Position numbers and translations under genes: made by a program. A stretch of DNA of 44,668 nucleotides from Cytobacillus depressus (lineage in GTDB: Bacteria > Bacillota > Bacilli > Bacillales > Cytobacillaceae). Positions 38,758 through 44,668 of this stretch are shown piece by piece; the stretch's first letter is position 1, and each line of letters opens with the position of its first letter. Location of the stretch: NCBI RefSeq assembly GCF_008923245.1, contig NZ_WBOS01000025.1:1-44668 (forward strand), given 5' to 3'. Below the pieces are notes generated by a model. The model was not told where the DNA came from, did no database searches, and was given only the letters and a program-made list of their open reading frames with translations.

Positions 38758-39119
38758 ATGACCAGGATACCTGATGATGACAGAGATATTATTGAGCGAG
38801 CAATGTATCTGACATTGGTACTTACAATACTCGAAAAAGACCGTTTGATATTTGATAAAGCTCTGTTTAAGCTTAAATAACCATATCTTAACTTGCCTGA
38901 TGAAACGATTAAGGCTGTAAAAAAGGATCTGAAGGTTGCTAAAGATAAGATGAGAAAAGGCAGGATGAAGCTGCAGCAAATTGGTCATGATGAAACATTT
39001 ACACATTTTATGTTTTTCTTAAGGGCTATAACGAGCAACATAACTATTTTAATCCCCGGATCCGGAACAAAGTGAATGAGCTTCTTGAACATTATTTATA
39101 TAAACGATTTTATTCGTAA
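38758..39119 (+). pseudogene. YolD-operon companion protein, stop and frameshift
   Basis: MTRIPDDDRDIIERAMYLTL, VLTILEKDRLIFDKALFKLK, TAA at 38878-38880, PYLNLPDETIKAVKKDLKVA in the same frame, then near 39022 a shift to KGYNEQHNYFNPRIRNKVNE and LLEHYLYKRFYS. This is the protein usually encoded after yolD in bacilli; the intact length is about 118 residues. GAGAGG before the ATG overlaps the yolD end, so the pair was one operon. Confidence 0.7.
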
Positions 39120-39176
39120 TTTTGTCACGAGGACTTTCTTCCTATTCGTCTAATTAATAAGATAGGAGGGATTGAA

Positions 39177-39254
39177 TTGAACAAACCACTTGGCTTTGAA
39201 GAGGATGGGGTAAAATATTGTATTTTCGCTACAAAAAGAGGTAAGCCCTACTAA
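39177..39254 (+). CDS. Short ORF with strong ribosome binding site, probably a gene fragment
   Basis: GATAGGAGGG then TTG: MNKPLGFEEDGVKYCIFATK, RGKPY. The ribosome binding site is good and a terminator follows at once, but 25 residues with an abrupt end suggest a deleted gene of which only the start remains. Confidence 0.4.
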   Translation: MNKPLGFEEDGVKYCIFATKRGKPY

Positions 39255-39277
39255 ATGAGTACGGGCATTTTTTATTA
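39242..39277 (+). terminator. Rho-independent terminator
   Basis: AGCCCTACT, AAATG, AGTACGGGC, then ATTTTTTATT. Confidence 0.8.
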
Positions 39278-39338
39278 TTATGGGTAGCATCAGGAAACCG
39301 TATTTACTACGATAATCATATTGATACAAGTCTTATTT

Positions 39339-39437
39339 AAAAGTAATATGATTATGTATCAATAAGCCTTACTCTATTGAGATAGTGAGGGTTTATAGTT
39401 TAACTAAGCGTAATGGTTAATCCTTTTTTCCGCAATC
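39339..39437. repeat. E repeat, copy 2
   Basis: AAAAGTAATATGATTATG, CAATAAGCCTTACTCTATTG, AGATAGTGAGG, TTTAACTAAGCGTAATGGTT; about 93% like 10628-10731, again followed by a C arm. Confidence 0.75.
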
Positions 39438-39453
39438 GGGCCATTTTGTTGAG
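39431..39453. repeat. C-family repeat
   Basis: CGCAATCGGGCCATTTTGTTGA; arms degenerate. Confidence 0.55.
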
Positions 39454-39514
39454 GTAGATATAGGTCACATAATAATATTGAATAAAGAAAAAAACATAGA
39501 GGAGAAATGTTTTG

Positions 39515-40066
39515 ATGATTGAATTACAGTATTTTGAACGCACGGATTTCAAACAACTTATCAATTGGGTCAGTTCACCTCAATTCTTACGTCATTGGGG
39601 TGGGCCTGCATTCCAATATCCCTTATCAGAGAATCAATTAGAAAAGTATATTGAGAATGCCAATAGAGATAGCTCGGATACCTTAGCATATAAGGTGTTG
39701 GATAAAGAAACCGGTAGTGTTATTGGTCATATCTCTTTGGGGAAAATTGATCGAAAAAATAAGTCTGCAAGAGTTGGAAAAGTCTTGGTCGGTGATAAAA
39801 ATGTAAGAGGAAAAGGAATAGGTCAGCAAATGATGAAAGAAATTCTCAAAGTCGCATTTGAAGATCTTAATTTACATAGAGTTAGTCTTGGTGTGTTTGA
39901 TTTCAATGTATCAGCAATTGCTTGTTATGAAAAGGCTGGTTTTACAAAAGAAGGATTACTTAGAGACTCTAGAAAAAATGGTGATGAATACTGGAGTTTA
40001 TGGGAAATGAGCATTTTAGAAAATGAATTTATGACCAATAGAAGATCATCTAATATTCCGTTATAG
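39515..40066 (+). CDS. GNAT-family N-acetyltransferase (RimJ/RimL-like)
   Basis: A 183-residue acyltransferase: N-terminal YFERTDFKQLINWVSSPQFL, the beta strand TGSVIGHISLGKID, the acetyl-CoA pyrophosphate loop VRGKGIGQQMMK (R/Q-x-x-G-x-G/A type), HRVSLGVFDFNVSAIACYEK and AGFTKEGLLRDSRKNGDEYW, which is typical of the RimJ/RimL branch. The acceptor is unknown. AGAGGAG precedes; ATG 39515 (after TTG 39512) is chosen. The C-terminal tail (FMTNRRSSNIPL) is not part of the domain. Confidence 0.9.
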   Translation: MIELQYFERTDFKQLINWVSSPQFLRHWGGPAFQYPLSENQLEKYIENANRDSSDTLAYKVLDKETGSVIGHISLGKIDRKNKSARVGKVLVGDKNVRGKGIGQQMMKEILKVAFEDLNLHRVSLGVFDFNVSAIACYEKAGFTKEGLLRDSRKNGDEYWSLWEMSILENEFMTNRRSSNIPL

Positions 40067-40269
40067 GGCTAGCTATTTGGAATACTGATCGGTGATGCAA
40101 ATATTTACTTTTGTTAAAATGGGGAGATTTGGAGGATCATACAATTGGATTCCGTCAATCCCCGGAATATCAAGAATAGAAAAACCTTTTGCATCATTTT
40201 TACGGTCCTTTCCCTACAGTTGAACATTTTCAAAGGGTTTCCCTTTCATAATTAGTAATGCTTTGGATA

Positions 40270-40320
40270 TTCCATAAAAGGGAGCTTTTCTCTAATAAGA
40301 CGGTTTCTTTTCTTAATAGT
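40270..40320 (+). repeat. B repeat, divergent
   Basis: TTCCATAAAAGGGAGC, TTTTCTCTAATAAGACGG, TTTCTTTTCTTAATAG. Confidence 0.5.
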
Positions 40321-40372
40321 CAAGTTTCTGGACTCATACATTTAAGGGAATATATATGTTAAAGTGTAGAAA

Positions 40373-40415
40373 AGATTGTGAAGGTTTCCACTTAGATAAT
40401 ATGGTACTTTAGTCG
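40373..40415 (+). repeat. A-family repeat, degenerate
   Basis: GATTGTGAAGGTTTCCACTT, AGATAATATGGTACTTTAGT. Confidence 0.5.
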
Positions 40416-40431
40416 GGGTGCCTTGGGTTCC

Positions 40432-40460
40432 TTGCAAAGGATTTCAAAAAAGGCTATTCT
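40432..40460 (+). promoter_or_regulatory. Promoter of cold-shock gene 2
   Basis: TTGCAA (40432-40437), 17 bases, TATTCT (40455-40460), same as copy 1. Confidence 0.65.
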
Positions 40461-40464
40461 AAAT

Positions 40465-40581
40465 ATGAATTATTTTTGTTCGGTGTAAAGGATAGTATTA
40501 GTAAAACTTTTCGTCTTGATGATCACTGAGAACAAGGATAGTAATACATTGTGTGTGCTAACACACTAGGAGGCAACAAAC
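40465..40581 (+). promoter_or_regulatory. Long cold-shock 5' leader, copy 2
   Basis: Near-identical to 35755-35871. The hairpin before AGGAGG is GTGTG, CTAA, CACAC: the loop changed while the stem is kept. Confidence 0.7.
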
Positions 40582-40782
40582 ATGGAAAAAGGTAAAGTAA
40601 AATGGTTTAATGGCGAAAAAGGCTTCGGTTTCATCGAACGTGAGGGTGGAGAAGACGTATTCGTTCATTTCTCAGCTATTCAAGGCGAAGGGTACAAAAC
40701 ATTAGAAGAAGGTCAAGAAGTGACTTTTGATGTTGAGCAAGGTCAGCGTGGAGCACAAGCAGCAAACGTTCGTAAGGCTTAA
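40582..40782 (+). CDS. Cold-shock protein (CspA family), copy 2
   Basis: A 66-residue OB-fold RNA-binding protein with RNP1 KGFGFIER and RNP2 VFVHFSAI; begins MEKGKVKWFNGEKG. Promoter, leader, hairpin, ribosome binding site, coding region, terminator and a CCCACTCA..TGAG(C/T)AGGG hairpin beyond it are all shared with copy 1 about 4.7 kb upstream, in the same direction. The pair therefore arose by duplication of the whole transcription unit. Third-position changes are few, which points to a fairly recent event or gene conversion. Confidence 0.96.
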   Translation: MEKGKVKWFNGEKGFGFIEREGGEDVFVHFSAIQGEGYKTLEEGQEVTFDVEQGQRGAQAANVRKA

Positions 40783-40802
40783 TTATAATGCCAAACATGA
40801 AC

Positions 40803-40835
40803 AGACTCTTTTTTTAGAGTCTGTTTTTTATTTTT
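40803..40835 (+). terminator. Terminator of cold-shock gene 2
   Basis: ACAGACTC, TTTTTTTA, GAGTCTGT, TTTTTATT. Confidence 0.9.
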
Positions 40836-40995
40836 CTTAAAATACACAAAACCCCACTCACGAATGAGCAGGGAACATGAAAACAGTAAATCAAATGGTA
40901 AACACATTGTAACATATAATTTGTAAGGTTCCTAATTTCATCACCTAAATTGAAAGTATCTGCTAAATATTGAACCTAACGAAAAAGTGCTAAAT

Positions 40996-41032
40996 GTGAA
41001 GATTTTTACTTAAACTAAAGGGTGCAAGAGTT
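40996..41032 (+). repeat. A-family repeat forming the 5' exon of the intron
   Basis: GTGAAGATTTTTACTTAAAC, TAAAGGGTGCAAGAGTT, ending at the intron GTGCG. Its continuation is at 43740. Confidence 0.7.
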
Positions 41033-43739
41033 GTGCGAAATGTTTCTAATTTAAATTGAGGATGGATACATTTCTCTAGTAAAGGTTAGACAGTTCCTTT
41101 CGGAACTGAAGGATAATATCGAAGAATCAAATGATGGAGTAACGCCCTGAAGGGTTCTCTCTTAGTCGAATAGCACTGGATTTAGTAAGAATGACAGTGT
41201 TATAAGCTCGGCGAAAAGGCGTGAGAAATTACCGTAGCAGTTCGGCTGCCGAAAGCCTACTCGATGGAGTGGTGTAATTCATGGTGCTTGAGTTGAATGA
41301 ATATGGTGAGAATGCAAATGAACCTAAAAGAAAAGGTTAAGCTGACGAACTTCTGAATGTACGGGTCTACATGCACGATACATAGAAATGTGTATATCAC
41401 TAATTGTGAGGTTAGCAGTGGATGAGTAAAACTAACTCATATGAAAATCCATGATATGTTATAGGCATATCAACGGTTAACAGGCTTATAGGAAGCACCT
41501 AAGTTCATTCTATAATAGGTATAATTCAACATTGTAAGCTGATAACGTGGAGAGCTTACTCTTTATGAAGTGGTGATTAGGAAAGCGATAATGATATTAG
41601 TTACTGTATAACTTTTCTTTATATCAGTGAAAGTGGTGGCATAGTACCAATGAAAGGTCTAATCCACCTGGAGGGATAGCCACTAGACTAAAAAGAATCA
41701 TTCAACCATGTAAGACAGTTCTTTATCGGTTAATAAGGTTCTTGTGAGACTAAGAGAGGTTCAACTCCTAAGGGAGTCACCGACTTGTTGAAACGGAAGA
41801 AACTGAGACACAGTGAATATTATGACATGCAAAATTGCTTTGACAATTTATATGTTCAAAGTGTCGATGGTCAAAATTTCTATGACTTAATGAAACTGAT
41901 AAACTCTAATAAAAACATACGTCTTGCTTATCGAAACATAAAAAGAAATACTGGGAGTAAAACAGCAGGGACTAATAAATTAACGATTGATGACGTTAAG
42001 CATCTGTCTGTAGAAAAGGTAATTGAACACGTTCAGCGTATGTTCCAATCATATACACCAGAATGTGTTCGGCGTGTTTTCATCCCTAAAACAAATGGAA
42101 AAGTAAGACCATTAGGAATACCAACAATCTGGGATAGGATTATTCAACAATGTATCTTACAAGTGTTAGAACCAATTTGCGAGGCAAAATTTCATAAACA
42201 TAGCTATGGCTTTAGACCGAATAGAAGTACCCACCATGCGAAGGCAAGATTTGAATCGCTTATCAATATGGTGGGTCTTTATCATTGCATAGATGTGGAC
42301 ATAAAAGGGTTTTTCGATAACGTGAACCATAGTAAGTTACTCAAACAAATATGGTCAATGGGAATTAAAGATAAATCTTTACTCTCCATTATTTCGAAGC
42401 TGTTAAAAGCAGAGATTGAAGGAGAAGGCTTGCCAACCAAAGGTACCCCGCAAGGGGGTATACTTTCACCTCTTTTATCCAATATCGTTTTAAATGAACT
42501 AGATTGGTGGGTTAGTAATCAATGGGAAACGTTTAAAAGTAACCATGAGTATAAACATAATGGAAGCAAAGTAAAGGCACTAAAGAATTCAAACCTCAAA
42601 GAATGTTACATCGTAAGATATGCGGATGATTTTAAGGTATTATGCCGTACTCGATCGCAAGCTATTAAAATGAATTTTGCCATCAAGGATTTTCTTAAAA
42701 CTAGATTACATCTTGAGACAAGTGATGAAAAATCAATGGTTATCAACTTAAAGAAGAATTCTTCCGAATTCCTTGGTTTCTCTTTCAGAGCAATTAGAAA
42801 AGGAAAAACAAGGTTTGGATTTGTAGCACAATCAAATATGACGAAGAAAGCTAAGTCCAATGCACTCATTAAAATTAAAGATTCTATAAAAGCAATTCAG
42901 AAGAAGCCTTGTGCTGAAACGGTTTGGCATTACAATACAGTTGTAATGGGAATCCAAAACTATTACGCAACAGCTACTAACATTTCTAATAATTTAGGTG
43001 AGTTGTCCTCCCACTTAAACAAGACTCTATATAATCGATTAAAGAATATCAGAACAGAAGCTAAGTTTGATGACATGACTGGTACGCTCCAAAGACGCTA
43101 TAAAGGATACTCACCGCAATTCTTTAAGATTCAAAACATGGTATTTGTCCCAATTTATGCCCAAAGGCATAAAACAAATCTCTGCTTTTCGCAAGATGTG
43201 TGTAATTATACTACCGAAGGTAGAGCAAAAATACACAACAATTTAAAAGTGATAAATAAAAGCGTGTTAAGCTATATCATGAAAAACTTTATTCCAAATC
43301 GCACGATTGAATATAATGACAATCGCATTAGTAAGTTCATAGCCCAATACGGAAAGTGTGCAGTAACTGGAGCAGAACTTGGAAAAAGCGATTGGCACTG
43401 TCATCATAAGAATCCTCATCATATTTCTAAGGATGACAGATATTCAAACTTGATAGTGCTACATGAAACGGTTCACCTACTTATACATCTGAAAGATATA
43501 GATAAAATCAAATCTCTTCTTGGTGTTTTAAAATTGAACAATAAGCAAAAAGAAAAAGTTAATGAACTCCGAAAACTATGCAAAAATTTCACAATCTGAT
43601 GGGAATTAAATTTGCTTCAAAGAATACATAGAAATGAATGAATTGGATTAGTTGGAACGCCGTATGCGGTTAAAGTCGCACGTACGGTGTGAACAGGGGG
43701 AAAAGGGAGCGATAACTTCAAACCCTTACCTATCTGTAT
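41033..43739 (+). mobile_element. Complete group II intron with maturase ORF
   Basis: It begins GTGCG at 41033, has a structured leader of about 750 bases (domain I-type hairpins such as CAGTTCC-TTTC-GGAACTG near 41091) and an ORF in domain IV. It ends with domain V (GCCGTATGCGG, TTAAAGT, CGCACGTACGGTGT, about 43659-43695) and a domain VI segment leading to CCCTTACCTATCTGTAT. The 3' exon starts at about 43740. Length is about 2.7 kb and both conserved ends are present, so it looks intact and possibly active. The insertion site is an A-type repeat, not a gene. Confidence 0.9.
41785..43599 (+). CDS. ltrA: Group II intron-encoded reverse transcriptase/maturase with HNH domain
   Basis: A 604-residue multifunctional protein. 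The RT domain has KTNGKVRPLGIPTIWDRIIQ, YGFRPNRSTHHA (141-152), the GTPQGGILSPLLSNI box (220-234) and the catalytic YADD at 279-282. Domain X/maturase follows (FLGFSFRAIRKGKT; VWHYNTVVMGIQNYY), then a DNA-binding region. The C-terminal HNH endonuclease (about 540-590) has CAVTGAEL, WHCHHKNPHH, YSNLIVLHETVHLLIH. All catalytic parts are present. TTG 41785 or 41788 is the start, with AAGGGAG before it. It splices and mobilises the intron. Confidence 0.95.
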   Translation: MLKRKKLRHSEYYDMQNCFDNLYVQSVDGQNFYDLMKLINSNKNIRLAYRNIKRNTGSKTAGTNKLTIDDVKHLSVEKVIEHVQRMFQSYTPECVRRVFIPKTNGKVRPLGIPTIWDRIIQQCILQVLEPICEAKFHKHSYGFRPNRSTHHAKARFESLINMVGLYHCIDVDIKGFFDNVNHSKLLKQIWSMGIKDKSLLSIISKLLKAEIEGEGLPTKGTPQGGILSPLLSNIVLNELDWWVSNQWETFKSNHEYKHNGSKVKALKNSNLKECYIVRYADDFKVLCRTRSQAIKMNFAIKDFLKTRLHLETSDEKSMVINLKKNSSEFLGFSFRAIRKGKTRFGFVAQSNMTKKAKSNALIKIKDSIKAIQKKPCAETVWHYNTVVMGIQNYYATATNISNNLGELSSHLNKTLYNRLKNIRTEAKFDDMTGTLQRRYKGYSPQFFKIQNMVFVPIYAQRHKTNLCFSQDVCNYTTEGRAKIHNNLKVINKSVLSYIMKNFIPNRTIEYNDNRISKFIAQYGKCAVTGAELGKSDWHCHHKNPHHISKDDRYSNLIVLHETVHLLIHLKDIDKIKSLLGVLKLNNKQKEKVNELRKLCKNFTI

Positions 43740-43803
43740 ACAGAAAGTAATCGCTGCGGCGGTCTTTTTTCTTGTTGTACTAACTGGCAGGTTAGTGGAA
43801 TAA
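43740..43803 (+). repeat. 3' exon: rest of the A-type composite repeat
   Basis: CGCTGCGGCGG, CTTTTTTCTTGTTGT, ACTAACTGGCAGGTTAGTGG match the order of elements at 1741-1800. Arms CTAAC and GTTAG of the last unit pair perfectly. Confidence 0.7.
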
Positions 43804-43992
43804 AAAGTGAATTAATCCATTATTATGTGTATTATGTTAACTGCATAAATCAGTTGTACAGAGGTAATAAAGTTGTTTAATTCGCATTTATTTTGCGGTA
43901 ATGAAATTAAATATCAAATAAAGGAAATATTTTCTTGACTGTCGAATAATAGTCTAGAACCATAATTAACTATTCCGATGAGGAGGATTCTT

Positions 43993-44502
43993 GTGCGTCC
44001 ACGACCATTATCTATTGAAAATCCAGAGCATGCTAGGTATGTTAGTCTTGTGCCAGATGGAGATATTGAAGAAATACTTAGTAAGCAACGAACTAAGACC
44101 ATTACCTTCTTGAGCAGCATATCAGAGGAGTCAGCAAGGAAGGCGTACGCACCAGGGAAATGGACTTTAAAAGAAGTGATTGGGCATATGGCCGACTCGG
44201 AACGTGTGATGTCGTATCGAATGCTTGCCATTGCACGAAATGAAAGTGCGCCACTCCCAGCAATGGATCAGGATCAATACGTTTCTGCGGCAAACTTCAA
44301 CAAATTATCTTGGGAGCAGCTAATAGCTGGTTTAGACACGGTACGCTCCAACACGTTAAGTCTTATTTCAACCATTGATGATCCAGCATGGGATCGTAAT
44401 GGAACTGTAATGAACAGCCCAGTTTCGATAGGTACCTTTGCATATGGCATTGTCGGGCATGAGTTACACCATTTGAAAGTGATTAGTGATAAATACTTAT
44501 AA
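43993..44502 (+). CDS. DinB family protein
   Basis: A four-helix-bundle protein of about 169 residues. It begins RPRPLSIENPEHARYVSLVP; helix 1 has VPDGDIEEILSKQRTKTITF, the first metal-ligand His is in WTLKEVIGHMADSERVMSYR, and the last two are in GIVGHELHHLKVISDKYL (H-x-x-H-H). This three-His pattern is the DinB/YfiT metal-dependent thiol-S-transferase-like fold. GAGGAGG six bases before GTG 43993 sets the start, downstream of ATG 43978. Function likely bacillithiol-dependent, unproven here. Confidence 0.88.
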   Translation: MRPRPLSIENPEHARYVSLVPDGDIEEILSKQRTKTITFLSSISEESARKAYAPGKWTLKEVIGHMADSERVMSYRMLAIARNESAPLPAMDQDQYVSAANFNKLSWEQLIAGLDTVRSNTLSLISTIDDPAWDRNGTVMNSPVSIGTFAYGIVGHELHHLKVISDKYL

Positions 44503-44552
44503 GTCTTTTTCTATTGATTAAAAAACCTAATTTCTCATTTAATGCTGTGAAG

Positions 44553-44668
44553 TGACCCCAAAAAGTTAGACACGGTTATTTCATCAGGCAGCTTGCTCAA
44601 AATGAGTTCGGTATTGTACCGGGCTCATTTTTAACTTCGCCTTCATCCGTTTTGTATTATAGTATTCT
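44553..44668 (-). mobile_element. IS3-family insertion sequence end, cut by window edge
   Basis: TGACCCCAAAAAGTTAGACA at 44553-44572 is the IS150-type terminal repeat. On the minus strand the OrfB C-terminus reads EYYNTKRMKAKLKMSPVQYR and THFEQAA to TGA (44584-44586). It is a different copy from the remnant at 14685. Whether it is complete cannot be seen. Confidence 0.85.

Noticed and set aside
38692..39006. Minus-strand frame of 104 codons
   Set aside because: It is antisense to the recognisable YolD companion pseudogene.
40067..40269. Fragment reading NWIPSIPGISRIEKPF after the GNAT gene
   Set aside because: Short, without start, and not clearly coding; kept only as a note.
1711..43803. 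The short repeats considered as a CRISPR array
   Set aside because: The repeats are scattered singly over 44 kb, are not regularly spaced, and no cas genes are present.

Overview
The window looks like an accessory, partly decaying stretch of a low-GC Bacillaceae chromosome (Bacillus, Neobacillus or Peribacillus type). The reasons are AT-rich DNA, strong AGGAGG-type ribosome binding sites, frequent TTG and GTG starts, Rho-independent terminators, and families typical of that group: YolD, DUF3916, DUF6366, DUF3221, DUF4184, a chromosomal class D beta-lactamase and CspA-type cold-shock proteins. The genus cannot be fixed from the sequence alone.

Layout. Bases 1-112 are the 3' end of a group II intron. 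0.2-4.8 kb holds an MDR-type oxidoreductase, small membrane-protein genes (one frameshifted), a TetR gene with an epimerase/dehydratase gene (both preceded by a matching palindromic operator), and a tandem-domain YheE-like protein. 5.7-6.5 kb is a class D beta-lactamase. 7.6-10.0 kb (minus strand) is a cobalamin riboswitch controlling two cobalamin-binding proteins with no permease gene alongside. 10.2-19.6 kb mixes small intact genes (ArsR-SRPBCC fusion, SRPBCC, GyrI-like, DUF1801, MarR) with many broken ones (DUF3916, threonine aldolase, DUF6366, a CxxC protein, IS3 remnant). 19.8-24.7 kb has a DUF3221 lipoprotein, DUF4184, an Xre regulator with a membrane partner, and DUF899. 25.1-30.4 kb (minus strand) has a COG4705 membrane protein, a gamma-glutamyltransferase lipoprotein and a TetR gene. 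30.9-40.8 kb has a crystallin-like secreted protein, an ASCH protein, GlpQ, remnants of a sigma-54 activator and of a YaiI/YqxD protein fused at a deletion scar, a SET protein, an M14 carboxypeptidase, a broken YolD operon, a GNAT, and two copies of a cold-shock gene with its whole leader. 41.0-43.7 kb is a complete group II intron with its maturase gene. A DinB gene and an IS3-family end close the window.

The most distinctive feature lies between the genes. About 45 short palindromic repeats fill nearly every intergenic gap. They form families: A (arms AACTAA and TTAGTT around a CGGGTGC-like loop), C (arms like ATTCAACAATC and GATTGTTGAAT around GGGCCA), and B, a second hairpin placed inside C. 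Two longer two-copy repeats (D and E) occur with them. These repeats are also landing sites. The group II intron is inserted in one A-type composite whose uninterrupted paralogue is at 1711-1800, and the intron end at 1-112 abuts another A repeat.

A 377-bp element (15819-16195) splits a third A repeat. It has a CT dinucleotide at both junctions and a strongly structured RNA closed by an 8-bp stem. One segment of that RNA is identical to the element's own left end, and a loop is identical to the core of the A repeat it has entered. This is what a recombinase-less, bridge-RNA-carrying IS110-type element aimed at a palindromic repeat would look like. It is the best candidate here for something undescribed.

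Many genes show single frameshifts in homopolymer runs or single in-frame stops. That fits ongoing decay of the accessory region, although assembly error cannot be excluded without reads.
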